Positions 1 to 12,300 of a stretch of 64,000 bases of DNA are shown piece after piece (within the stretch, counting starts at the first letter, position 1; each line of letters begins with the position of its first letter). The notes under the pieces are model-generated. The model did not search any database. It was not told the origin of the DNA and saw only the letters and a program-made list of their open reading frames with translations. Origin of the DNA: Phoma sp. XZ068 (lineage: Eukaryota; Ascomycota; Dothideomycetes; Pleosporales; Didymellaceae); assembly GCA_004835665.1 (NCBI GenBank), contig RBKR01000004.1:186001-250000 (forward strand), in the 5' to 3' direction. Both the position numbers and the translations under genes were made by a program.

Positions 1-1770
1 CTCGCAATCTTAGATTTCGGTTTTCTCTTATGTCAAAATCGATGTAACCGCCACCCATACCCCATGTGCTAGCCATGCAGTTGCATTTTTCATACCAACC
101 AAATGTCATCAATAAAATGATGTGCACGAGCCAAATTGTGTTGAAGGTCTCTAAGGGTCGAAAGAAGAAGACTTCCCACTGGCGTTTCTGGGAAAGTTTC
201 GAGAGATAGGATTCCACCTTATCTACTCGCTTTCGCTTGTCCTTCCATGGGCACAACGAAGTGATTTTGACGGCAATCCGGATCAACAACCATTTGAACT
301 TCATACTGGATGATACATCGGGTGTGCTCGCGGTTCCATTCCAGATCGGCGTTGGCGCGATAGACGTGTTCGAGAACCAAACAAGCAGCTCAACATTGAG
401 TAGACCTATGGCAACAGTAGCAAAGACCAAGTGGCCTCCGCCTCGGCAGCCAATACCAACTGTGTGCGTGAAATAGCTGAGTATGAAGCCTCCAACACAG
501 CAACAACCAGCAATAGCAATGGCACTCAATGCTTTCAAGGTGAAGTGAACATCAACCCAAGCAAGACCTCTATCGTTGACATGACCAAGCGCGAGATTCG
601 CACGAGCTGCTCTTTCGTCGGCAAGTCAGTTTCGATCCAGGCTCGCAATGTAACCATTCTCAGTGTCGCTGAGAATGGGGTGTGCTATCCCATGATGCCA
701 TCAGATACGCCCTTGGCCGACAAAGTCCTCGACGAATCCTGAGGTGTCATGGCTCGTGCTGAGTTCAGCGACGACTAGAAGCCGAGCCGCGAGATCTTCG
801 TAATTATCAATGCCGCGAAAAGTGGTGATGAAGTCATTGCGGATTTGCTCATTTGCGAGAGAGTGTCGAACATGATCGACCAAGGCATTGAGCTTCATCC
901 GGAAGGCGTCCACACTGATTGGAAAACGGTCGATAATGGAGCTCAGAATGAGGACGGGGAGCCACGCAAGCAAGCAACTCAGTGCCAAATCCGCAGATGT
1001 GGTTTGATCGTCTTGCACACTGTACGTGGCTTGTGCAGAAAGGGCAAAGGCAAACGAGAATATCAACGTAGACAGGAGAACTACATATCCGTCAATCTGA
1101 TATAGCCTCACAAAACAACAGATGGTGATATCTACTTTGAACCGCGCCTCGTTTTCGGACCTCTTGCACTTCTTCGTGCCAGGATACGCCTCGTTTGTTG
1201 TAATGTCTTATCTGTGTCATATAGACGCAAATATTTAGTAAAGAGTACAATCCGCAGCTACGACTCTGCCTCGCGGTTGCCGATGGCAGCAGTTGGCCGT
1301 AACGTATATTGGTTTATTGCCAGAAGGAGGTACAAAGAGTCACGCATACTACCGAATCCAGTCTTGCGGCCTGGTGTCTCGTCATAGGGAACGGCCATGT
1401 CCACCATTAGAGCAGCCTTTGCAGACGCTCTAATATTAAGTAGCATTTGAGATAGGGATGCGATCGGTGATCCTACCCAACGTGTTATAGCTAGGAAAGT
1501 GCGATCAGCTGCGTTACTCTCGAAAGGTGCCTGTACTAAAGTGCTCAATAGTGGAAGAAGCCCCGTTGTGGTGATCGTGTTCGAAATGCTATTCCAAGGT
1601 AGACCATCCACTCCTGTACCGCAAACTGACAAGCAACCTTCGCGAGAAATTTGGCTGTTTTCATTCCTGGCGAGGCTCGCAATAGATCCTGTTCATCCCC
1701 ATCGCACACGGAGCGCTTCGCCTTCGGTCGTGTTTGCCACGAATATTGCTGCGCACTCACGAAGATCCAT
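1..1770 (-). pseudogene. Decayed multi-pass membrane protein gene (3' end outside window)
   Basis: Reading leftward, a plausible start at 1770 begins a 10-nt exon followed by a GTGAGT intron (about 1760-1689). The frame then runs through DGLPWNSISN and LYLLLAINQYTLR, a hydrophobic segment around 1020-1110, GQGRI, WHHGIAHPIL, and finally CMASTWGMGGGYIDF at the window edge. These motifs recall a large Pezizomycotina membrane-protein family of unknown function (recollection, not searched). The frame is broken: TAG at 1258-1260, a shift near 1130-1140, and in-frame TGA at 701-703 and 626-628. At 701-703 the reading resumes directly after the stop (QGRI-stop-WHHG), so Arg CGA to TGA is the simplest explanation. 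An intron at 708-610 could remove both TGA codons, but it would delete conserved-looking sequence. I read it as a pseudogene. Confidence 0.55.
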
Positions 1771-2895
1771 ATCCGGTCAGGGTAGCTGAGCGCAACACAA
1801 AGTAATCGAGAATTATTATTGCGCAGTTATCACAAAAGAAAGGTGACGGGCATTGAGACTACGTCTTGCCCCGCGAAAGTCAGTGGTAAGTTGACGGTTT
1901 TCAGCTAGTGATGACCTCGCTCGCAAGGCTGTAAGGATGTGGCGCAAATGTGCAATTAGGACGGCGCTGTACGCGCAGTTTGAGAGTGTTGAATCATCCT
2001 TCCATTTTCGTTGCTTTTTGCATATTGACGACAACGCTGGCAATCTGTCTGCCTAATGGGACCCTGCTATCTCGTTCCGATGAATGATGGCGAGGATAAC
2101 AGCCGGAAGTCTTAAATTATCTGATCAAGGCCTCGCCCAATAGACCAGGAGGGACGACGGCTATGGCAGTGGTGCAAAACAACTGGATAGGTGTAAGTGT
2201 AGTTGCTTACGAGGGTATTCTCCGTCACTTATGAGGATGGTCGTTGTCATTCCCTGTAAGTCTCTTAGCTTCACATCCTATCACTCCTCACCCGGAGCGC
2301 AGCGCCTCCATGAGTTGCGGCTCTGGTAAGCTCGCTACCTCTCCACGCGAGACTACATATCCAGCCAATATATTGTAGTCTTTTACAGTATCCTTTCACA
2401 TACGACCATAGGACGTTGAAAACAAGGCTTCCCGTTCGCTCAGCCCTATTTAAGCAACGTACCGGTGGATTAGTAGTTAGGTGGGTGACCACTAGCGAAT
2501 ACCCACTGTTGTATGTTTTTTGCTACCTGTTTTTTTTGCTCTAGTTCAGTAACAAAGCGGCTATTTTTCTCATTGGGGAGGTGTTGCATTAAAGAGCAAG
2601 TTTATTCGCCATCAAGAGGAAGTCATCAGACAAGGATGAAGACAACTCATAGCAAATCTAAATTTAGGGTCAAACTCTTTCCACACCAGTAGTATCAGCA
2701 CACATATCGCTTCCAAAGCATATGTTTGGATTAGTACAGTGTTGAAGGGACATGCACTGTGAGATTTTCCATATTTGGATTTTAAAGCCGATCACCAGTA
2801 TCGACAAAACTCAGGCAGTAACAGAGTGATATGGATCGAAAAACTGCTTAGTGATTACTTTTATTCTGCAAATGCAGTGTGTTTGTGTGCACAAT
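1771..2895. other. Intergenic, no gene seen
   Basis: No open frame with recognisable protein character on either strand. The few ORFs are short and lack family motifs. No repeat structure stands out. Confidence 0.5.
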
Positions 2896-4678
2896 CTACG
2901 AGATCTGAATCAAACAGCGCTTACCTTTGGGAAACATAAGGAAGTAGATCACCTGATCCATCTCACTGTCCGTGAATCCCTCTCGCGTTGATACCTTGGC
3001 TTTGGGAAAGGTACGAAAGAATCTTGCAACTGCGATACGCAGCTCCATCTTCGCTAGATGGAGTCCGATGCAAACTGATCTTGATTAGCAGGGTAAAGCA
3101 AAACATTGTCACGGAGTATATACCTCGAGCACCGCCTCCAAACGGCATCCACGAATCCTTCATTTCCTTTGTAGGGTTCCTCCATCTTTCTGGATTAAAC
3201 CTGTGTGCTCATTCAGTTAATTTGTCCATTTACATGATGTCTTGTGAACCAACCGGTAGGGATCTGGATATATTTCTGGATCTCTGTGCATGCTGTACGC
3301 CTGCGTTTGCACTTCTGCACCTTCGGGTATCCAATATCCATCAATCTCGCGTCCGCCTGGTGGAACATCTCTTGGCAGTAGCGCCGGTGCTGCTCCGTAG
3401 AGCCTCAATGTCTCATGAATGACGTGATCGAGGTAAGGTAGCGTTTTGAGATGTTCGTCAGAATATCCATCAGGAAGAGTTTGCAGCTCATTGACCAGCT
3501 TTGTCCTAATACTCTCCTCTCGGCATACAGCCCACGTCAGATACGTTAAGCTGTGTGCTGTCGTATCGCTACCGGCTGTAATGTATGTCTGCGCGCTCGC
3601 CACGATCTCGTCGCGAGACATGGTGTCCTCGCTTGCGTTGAAAAGTTTGGTAAATAGACTAGGCATCGAGATATTGGGCTTACTGGCGATATTTCTTTCA
3701 TATCGACGGATAGATGTTTCCGCATAGGCGCTCATCCGTTTTGATGCGGCATACGCAGCGCTGAATCTTGGAAGGGGGATATAGGATGCAATCCGTATCG
3801 TTCGTGGAAAGGCAACCCGAAGTCCGACATGAGTAGCCAGGTCTTGGAGATCCTGCGCGTATGCATTCACCTATCAATACAAGATTAGCGGGTCTTGCAG
3901 ACGTACCTTCCAGCGACAGCGTTTACTTTGCCTTGTTCTAACATGCGAAAGCTGTCACCAAACGTCAACTCTCCAATCACATCAGTACTGTAGAACATCC
4001 ACCATTTTAACACATCTGCACTTCCGGTTGCCTTCATTTCCTGCGCGATTCTTTCGATTGCTAGATGAGCTCGCTCTTGCACAACATGCTCGACGCTCTT
4101 TAGACCAGCTTCTGAGATTGGCGCGGTAAGGAGTTTGCGGTGTCTTGCATGAGCTACTGGATCTCGTGTACTGAAAAGGTTGATTACACCGTTTCCACTG
4201 CGGAAAATGTCATACATCTGACTCTTAAGGAATGGTCGATTGAATGAGTGTATCTGTTTTGCTGCGGAGATGGAGGCAAAATCAACCGCGCGAGGATTAA
4301 CACGGACGACTTTGCCTACATACAGTAAGTTCCCCATTATGATGAGATTTCGATGCAAGATCACGCACCATACTGTTCGTGCAATCTTTGGATGTAGACG
4401 GGTAGTTCACCGCGAAGCCAATAGTAGGTCGATACCACAGATGTCCATCTCGAATACCAAGGACCGGGTACGGAAGAGAGGGGGCTAAGCCCTCGTCGGA
4501 TTAGAGTCTTTGAATACATCAGACGTTAGAAGATATCGGTACAAAGGCTCTGCATACGTATGGTGATGTCGGCATGAGGCCAGGAGGAAACCAGGATGAT
4601 TGCCAAATTACATACCACAGACAGTTTGATAACTCCACCCAGAAGTACAGCAACAGCGGTTATAAGGAGGAGATGCAT
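2896..4678 (-). CDS. Cytochrome P450 monooxygenase, six exons
   Basis: A complete microsomal P450 of about 487 aa: a heme-thiolate monooxygenase expected on the ER and fed by a P450 reductase. Exons by splice signals and phase: 4678-4616, 4507-4369, 4315-3927, 3870-3254, 3200-3124, 3074-2896. Exon 1 encodes a hydrophobic anchor (MHLLLITAVAVLLGG). The proline-rich hinge PLSSVPGPW follows, then the I-helix AGSDTTAHS, the ExxR motif ETLRLYG, the PERF region (FNPERW) and the heme loop FGGGARVCIG. The last is split by a 49-bp intron just before the cysteine ligand. The protein ends KGKRCLIQIS. All catalytic motifs are present and no stop interrupts the model. Substrate unknown: no polyketide synthase, peptide synthetase or terpene synthase lies nearby, so this is not obviously part of a cluster. 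The 108-bp first intron is the least certain join. Confidence 0.88.
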
Positions 4679-5925
4679 CCCGAGTGATGTAAGGGAGCTT
4701 CTCACAGCGTATCTATAAAAGTTGCTGTAGAGATAAGGATGAGACGGATGGAGATGACCGAATTGTAGTTCAAGAAAACATGGTCTTGATGCGTTGCAGT
4801 ATTTATGAACATACCTGATTTATATGTTTGCTTGATAATCGTGATCGCTGCGCAATATTTCCCAATGAATTTAATGACCACCTCCAACTCGACCATCCCA
4901 TGCTCGGTGGGTCGGTGTTGTCGGTACATTTTATCAGCGATGCCGAAGGCTTCGGGGCGCTGTGCTCGGGGTCCGTAGCTGCCGCTGGTGACTATTGAGG
5001 GCCCGTGCTACCCTACCCAACCTATACCCCACCCTAAGTACCCCTCACCCATCCGCCAGCCTACCTATCTACTCTATAGAAAGTTAAAAGAGATGTTTCA
5101 TATTACCAGAGATCTTAGATACTCAAGCAGCACAAGAATCGTCTTAGAGTATCTAGTAGAGATGATTATGTCGTACAGTCCGATGATACAGGTACCTTCG
5201 CCGTGTTCAGTCACTCCAGAATAAAAGAACCTTTATGATGCCCTGCATAATCCCTAGGCTCCTGGGGAGCGCTATGTAAAGTACTACAGGGGTAAGTACA
5301 CCCTCCCCCCCGGCTCGGAAGCTTAGCGTCGATTATCCCTACTTTGAGCTTCTGAGTGGCTCAAAACCATGTGCTTGTGCCCACATGTTAATCAGACATT
5401 GCTACTTTAGTGTTAATTGATCAACCACTAGCAAATAAAGCTACTTGGGCAACGAGAATTTTCGACTGGCTGCTTTCTGCGCAAGGCACACGAGCAGGGG
5501 GTGAGGGTGTAGTACTGTATGTATGCTTCGCCCAGCAGCCAGTGCTTGGATCTCTCCTTTCCCTAGGCACATATGGCACAGTCCTTTCGGGAATGTAGTA
5601 CACAACGTGGTCACCTCTTACAGAGGCCGGTCCAGAAGCAAGATTGTTATGCTCTTCAGTCCGAAAGTCTCTGCTTCCTGGCACTATGCCGCCCTTGTTC
5701 TGGAACACAAATCTTGCTGCGCCGAACACGTTTGAACCTATAGACTATAGTAGTAGAGAACATCCTTTCGCAAGTTGACCCAGGAGGCCCGTAGTTTCGG
5801 CAGTGTTATGCCCATTTCTGGAAAGAGCTTACAAGCCACCCTCACCTTTCTAGGTCGCCAGGTCGTTCGATAGCGGTGGTACTCGCAATAGAAGATTGGG
5901 GAGTAATGAACAACTGAGCTGATGA
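4679..5925. other. Intergenic with possible coding relic
   Basis: Mostly featureless. On the minus strand at 5421-5729 a 102-codon frame contains GDHVVYYIPERTVPYV, which faintly resembles the C-terminal part of HET proteins. It has no supporting context and may be chance. Confidence 0.3.
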
Positions 5926-7440
5926 ATGCTCGAGGAATTATCAAGGAGGTTGTGTCAGTCCAGGGATCAACAACCTGCCGGATTCGAGGTGATTGATTGC
6001 AGGACCCGACGGCTTGTTCCCGGAAGTCAGGCAGCAAATTATGCTACCTTGAGCGACGTTTGGGGCTCTCCACATACTCAAAAGGCCCCGCTCAACCCAA
6101 AACACCTGCCAACCCCCATTCCCAGAGAAGGTCATCGAAGATTCTCTGGTTTGTGCACTCAAACTCAACATACCTTATTTATGGGTAGATCGGTATTGTA
6201 TCGATCAGAATATACGTCCTCAAGTGGTACGAAGCAACGTCTCATCTAGAGTATGGACAAGATTTATGCAGCAGCCAGGATCAGCATTGTCAATGTAGCA
6301 GGAGACGATGCTACCAGTGGTCTTCCTGGTGCATCTACGACCCTGCGGGTCCTTCTGCGCAGAGCAATCATACATGGTCGAAGAGTGATACATTTGTCTA
6401 GTCCTAATGAACAGATAGCCAAAATCAAGTGGGCTCTACGAGGATGGACATTGCAGGAAGGTCTCCTGGCCCGTCGACGTCTCGTCTTCCCTAAAACACA
6501 AAAATACTTACAGTGCACTCAAAGCCACTGCACAGACAGCATGTTCGGGGTTTTCACTTCAGATGATGATCTTGAAGCCCACGGTGGGCCTTATAGGGAG
6601 CACGCAGAGCCCCGACTGGCAATGCAAGCATTCCCAAGCTCAAGTGCAGGCTCATCGAGCTACTCTATGGCAAGAGTGTGTATTGAATATGGAAAACAAG
6701 ATTTGACAGACGACAAAGATGCCCTAAAGGCATGTCTGGGAATATTTTCTCGGTTCTGGACCAGCGGAACGCCAAGATACCATTATTGGGGCTTACCTTT
6801 TTACGTATGATCCGACAAAGGCTTTGCAATATCTCTCCTCTGGGAAGTCGACAGAGCTTGCGGATTTTCCGGTTATCTCCCACCAAGTCGACGTAGATGG
6901 GGGCCATCATGGAGCTGGATCAGCTGGCGCGGACACATGGCATTTGAACGTGGTGGGTGAGAAAAGAATCCGGATGAGTTCGACCTTTGCGTAGAAGCCC
7001 GTGTGCAGAACGAGACTCAAAAGGATTCCTTTACCGTGGTTGACTACATAAAAGCCATTGAAGAAGGCGGAGTGTATTAACACTGGCTACCGCACGTGGA
7101 ACTTTCTGGCTGGGTTGCAGACATGCGCTTCGAACAGAAGCACGACGAGCGCTGGTTCAGAAGTGTTGATTGTTATCTGGGCCTAGGCAAAGAACCTGTG
7201 GTACATGGCGACCTGCTACAGAGCATGTGGATTGGTGTAGTGGGTGACGACCAATAGACCGGTTTCCAAAGGCCGCAGACTGTCTTGTTCCTCGCACATG
7301 AAAGGGATCAAGGCATACACTGTTTGGTGCTCCATCATGTTGGTGAAAAAAAAAAAAAAAGAAAAGCGATATGTGCGATTTGGGGACGTGCCGCTTATGG
7401 TGCAATTCTTTCGAAAGATAGGAAGGTGAGTACATGTTCT
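5926..7440 (+). pseudogene. HET-domain pseudogene, five in-frame stops
   Basis: Heterokaryon-incompatibility (HET) domain gene in decay. The 5' part has VIDCRTRRLVPGSQ and ATLSDVWG (normally LSYxWG). The next part (EDSLVCALKLNIPYLWVDRY, CIDQN) lies in another frame, so there are at least two small indels between about 6110 and 6240. From 6247 to about 7434 one frame stays readable: MDKIYAAARISIVNVAG, RGWTLQEGLLARRRL, GFAISLLWE, GPSWSWISWRG. It is interrupted by TAG 6247, TGA 6808, TGA 6958, TAA 7078 and TAG 7255, all the same phase. At 6247 and 7078 a CAG or CAA glutamine codon would be restored by one C/T change. A run of 15 A at 7346-7360 lies near the end. HET proteins trigger cell death after fusion of unlike hyphae; this copy cannot make a full protein. 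Confidence 0.8.
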
Positions 7441-9383
7441 ATATCGTTGTGTGTGCGCCGTGGACCAGGCAAAACAACTATCTGGAATGTAGGTATGAGA
7501 CCATTACTCTTGTTTAGTAATTATTGAGTTGAAGTAAGAATGCTTTCTGGTTAAGAAGAAGGCCTTGGGATAGTTTAGATATGCACTTAGATTGATTTCA
7601 ATACTATTGGAGTTCTCATACTTACGTACAAACCTTACCTGTTCAATCCAGTAAGATAGCCATCAACTTATAAGTAAGGCCTAAATTTTGAAGGGTAAGT
7701 TCTCTAAACTTCGCTCTCCTTGCCTTAAGCTAACCTCCATTGTAATTTGCTTGCAGATAACTACTAATTCGTCTTACTAGAGTTCGGAAGCTAAGATATC
7801 GCAGCAAGATTAGCTTAGCTGCTCATGCCGACCAGAACAATGTCTGAATCTGGTGTCGCAAGGAGAAGAGGATCTCGAGGAGCAGAAATTTCCGCGAAGT
7901 GTCTGTAACCAATACTTTGGTCGTAGAGAAAGCATCCAGAGGAACTGCGTCAAAACACGCAAGGGAGCTAATAGTCTCTTAATTGTGAAGACTTGTTGCA
8001 TCAAAACTTCTGAGAATGGGGTCCTGAAACAACCATCAACTTTGTATCTCAATTTCGTAGCGCCCGTGCTTCTTCTTGAAATGTACTAATTGGGCCCATT
8101 GAACCCTAGGTACAACCCCACTCCCTTCAACCACTACTACGGACACCACCTACCGTTAATTATCTCCCAATCAGCTCGATCTCTCTACAAATTCCTTCAA
8201 CGCCCAACTGGAATCTATTGTTCACGGTAGTACTATAGTTGTCTATATATACTTAGGTTTCTATATTATAGAACATAAGGTATATGATTTTCGTAGTAAA
8301 CTTATTATTCTAGCGAAAACTACTACTTAATATGAAAACCTACCCCCTTTTATACTAGAAGAAATAATAAATTCTATACCTCTAATTATCCTATACTTCT
8401 CTAAATAGACTAGATTTACTGTTCTTACTTAACCTACTACATAATAATAGTACTTAATATTCTTTAAACTACATTTATTTTACCTTCTCTTTATATCCTC
8501 CTTAGTAACTACTATCCCCTATACACTAGTTATCCTATCTACTACCTATCTGCTACCTGACCGCTACCTGTCCGCTAACTATCCTATCCCATTATAAACT
8601 AAATACCCTGCCAGCCTAGAATAATCCCAGAGCCACACGTCTTAACAGTCTACCAGGTAGCTACGAAGATGAAATCAAGGGCGGTATTGATGTCACGTTT
8701 CGTTATCATTCAAGCCACGCTTACAACGCTTCTGGATCGAAATCTAGATAATACGTTTAGATCACGGATATAGATCTGCGCTACACCATTGACATACTGT
8801 AGATTGACATAGCGGCTGTCATGCCATACGGACGTGGTACACACGGACGCGCAAAACACCAACATGGCTCGTCTCAACAACACGTGGAAGTAGATGATAT
8901 GGTTTGTGAGTAGAAATAAATTCTTCTATGTACCTAGCTCAAGCCCGCCGCGCCGCTACCTCATCCCCGGAACCAGCTTACCTAGCTTGAGATAACCGAA
9001 TCTCTTTCGCTAGAAAAGACTGGAGCCGACCGTCAAGCAGCCCAGCTCAGCTCAGCTCAGCTGTGCCAAGACGCACGGGTAGAAGGAAGGCAGCAGCGGC
9101 GGTGTTGGCGGCCGTTGCGATATTCAAGTCACATACGAAAAAAAATATCTTCCCATGCCTTTGCCCCAAGCGAGGCCGAACTCCGTCCCAATGCATAGGG
9201 TATCGATGCTTACAGTCCAAAAGACAGGCGCCGTGCGCCGTTTGGAGAATTACTGAAGTCGAAGAGCCGAGCGATCGGCTGAGAGGGTAATGTAAGGAAG
9301 AACAAGGAGCGCTGTACTGTACGGTCAAAGTCAATGGCGAAGGATAAGCAAGGCCTATACTCCGCACGAGGAATTCTACAATC
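7441..9383. other. Gene-poor, A/T-rich intergenic region
   Basis: No coding frame recognised. About 8220-8580 is visibly rich in TA, TAT and ACTA words with very few CG dinucleotides, similar to the island at 49-51 kb and compatible with an old mutated repeat. A short GCTACCTGACCGCTACCTGT repeat lies near 8552. A CTCAG-type run is at 9047-9061. Confidence 0.45.
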
Positions 9384-12300
9384 TCACAGGTTGACAACCC
9401 GGGTATCGTCGTTGAGGAACTGTCGACGGTACTTGGCGATCTCTCGCGCGATACCATTGGGGTCCTTGACGTTCTTCTGGCGAAGATCTTTCAGAACAGT
9501 TCGCAAGCCGTCATTCCACTGCTGCTTCTCGTCCTGTGTCTTGCCAGGGTTGGCGGTGCCGAGTTGGACGAGGAGTTTCTCACCTAAGAAACAGAAGTCA
9601 GTCTGCGTACAAGGGAGGGGTTAACAAACGTGAGTATGAGACCCTCCGTAACACGCACCAGTGATACCCATGCCCCGGAAATGCTGATTGGGGCATTCGG
9701 GGTCGTTGCAAGATCCACCTGCAGATTCAAACGGACACAAAGGCTTCTCAGGATCAATCTGATGGCTGTAGGTCATAGACAAGAAGCCACCGTCAACGTT
9801 TTGCGAAAAGTTGGGGTGGTAACGATAAGACTTGAACATGCGCAGGGGGCTTTCATAAGGAGTGAAGCCAGCTGGCTCAGGCTCTTCCTCAACAGTAGGC
9901 GCCTTGTCTGTTAGCAGATCCTTTCGACAGGGCGAAATACTTACATTTTCTGTGTCTTCAGCTGGGATAATCGCCACCGCCGACTGTGGCTGCAGCTCAG
10001 GTGCTAGATCGTCAGCAATGCTATCATCCGGTTGTGCCATATTTGTCTGCGAATCCGAGTCTTCGTCCTCGGACAGAATTCCTCCGTCTGATTCTGAATC
10101 GGAGTCATCCGAGTCTTCAGAAGAGGATGTGGCGATATCCATAGCGCCATCGTCCGCATCACCAGGTGAAGAAACCTCAGGCTGAACAACGTCAGGAACA
10201 GGCGCGACGTCGGCCATTTCTTCGTCGACATCAGGTGGTTCGTAGGCCTCCTCGTCCTCTGTCGAAACTTGAGATTGCCCAATAGATTGCGACTGATTGA
10301 CCTGTAGCTCTGGTTGCCGAGCTTGATGCGATGGAGGTTCTACAACTTGCTCATCGACAGCGGGTGCTTCTACGATAGGTTCCACAACAGGCTCCTCTGG
10401 TTCATACTCTTCCTCCTCATCGTCGGACGACTCTGACATCTCCACCTCTCCTTCCTCAGATGGCGATGGCGCATTCGACATGCTCTGTTCGAGCTGCGGC
10501 TTAAATGCTTCCGTTGCGGCGGGTTCACTAATTATATCGACATCAACTGGTGGCGGCGAGTAGAAATCTTCTTCATCGTCCACTGGGGTAGCTGAGGCCC
10601 GATCATTTACGGTGGCGGGTTGATCAGATACCTTGATAGGTTCCAGATGGTCAGACGTATGCTGCAGGTCGTGGGATCGACTCGCAAATTGCTCTTGCAT
10701 TGGCTGCGACGCTTGAGTCGCAATAAATGCAGGCCCTTGGGGTGAAGCCTGTCCAAGTCCGGGGAGGAAACCAAATTGCGTTGTGTTCGACTGATTGCCG
10801 ACGGACATAGGTGGGTGCAAAGAGGTGGGTCCAGTCGCAGTAGCATCGAACCTTCCGGGCAGGGCGGTGGCAGAGGCACCGGACTCCTCGTTCAGAGGCG
10901 ATACATGTGGAGGCATACTAGTAGTCTGCGGTACGGTCTCAGCCTCGGGCGACATGGCACGCTCGATCTCGTCCTTTGTCGCTCGCATATCGGCATGTGA
11001 CATGCCTTCGGTATCAATGCCAAGGTCTTCTAGCTCTTTCGTCAATCGCTGTTTGTCTTGCATGATGCGCTCATTGTTTGCCCTGAGTCTCTCGAGGTCC
11101 TTTGCGAGTCGTGCCATCTCGGCCTCGTTATTGGCGATTTCATCGTCAAGGGATGGTAGTTGCTCTTGGATCTCTGTTCGACGACGTCGCTTTCGATCTC
11201 GGGATGAATCACCAGCTGACGCACTGCCTGGGGTCGATCCTGGCGCAGATGTCTTTTGCAGGTAATTGCCGGTTTGCGATTGCTGAGAAGCGACCGCTGG
11301 CGACGAAGGTCCTTGCTGGCGTCTTGAGTGCGTCTCTTGAGGTGCAGCCGTGGCTGACGCTGCTGCCGTTGCAGCCTCCGCCGCCTCTTTGATCCGCTTT
11401 TGCTCTGCCAGTTTCTTCTTGAGCGTCAATTTCAGAGCAGCAAGCTCCTGCTCCTTGGTACTGAGCTCCCCTGTTCGTGCAAGGGTCCCAGGAGTTTGCG
11501 GACCAGGAGTACTGGCGGCAGAGAGTGCAGCGGGCATAGGAGCATGACGGGGTGGAAACCCAGGTGCGGAGATAGGAGCTTGTCGAATAGCAGGTGGATC
11601 TGACGGGGCTTGGTCGTCATCGATGTCCATGTCGCTGCCGTTGGATTCGTCGTCGCTGACCTCAATGATCATGGAGTCTTCATGCGCATGTGGGGATTGG
11701 CCGAACGCGCGGTTGTAGGGCGTTACCGAGCCTCGTGGTGTGGAGACTGAAGTATCTGAGGGCGCTGGGCGTTTTTGTGGGATACCCTGTGGTTGCTTTG
11801 ACGGCGTGGACGTTCCATTGCGCAAGCTGGTCTGCGCATTCATGAACAGACCCGGTATACCTGAGAAGCCTGAGGCTGGATTTGGCTGTGTTGGAGTAGC
11901 CGTACCGGGTGTATGGGGCTGTTGTGCATTGGGCTGTGATCCAGGCTTTTGTGTGGTGCTGGAGGTTGCTGCGGTCTGCTTGCTTTGAGCCTTAAGTGCT
12001 TCTAGCCGCTGTTTGATCAATTCAGTCTGGCGTGCCTTCTGCTCGTCTGTAGCTGGCGGCTTTCTTGTCGGTGTCATGGTCGCCTGAGGTGTGCTGACGC
12101 CGGGAGCGGGAGATGCAACAGCCACAGGCGGTGACTTTCGTGGAGGGCTGGCCTTGGTTGGACCAGACTGTCTCGCCAGCTTAGCGGCTTGCAGGCGCGC
12201 CAGATAGTCCTTGCGGTCGACTGGTGAAGCGGCAGCGCTAGCAGCTGATGCAGCAGCAATGTTGGTAGATACAGCAGGAACCGCCTTTTGTGACGTGCTC

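Noticed and set aside
5421..5729. Minus-strand 102-aa frame resembling a HET C-terminal end
   Set aside because: Only a faint match over one short phrase, no upstream HET blocks; kept as a note, not a gene.
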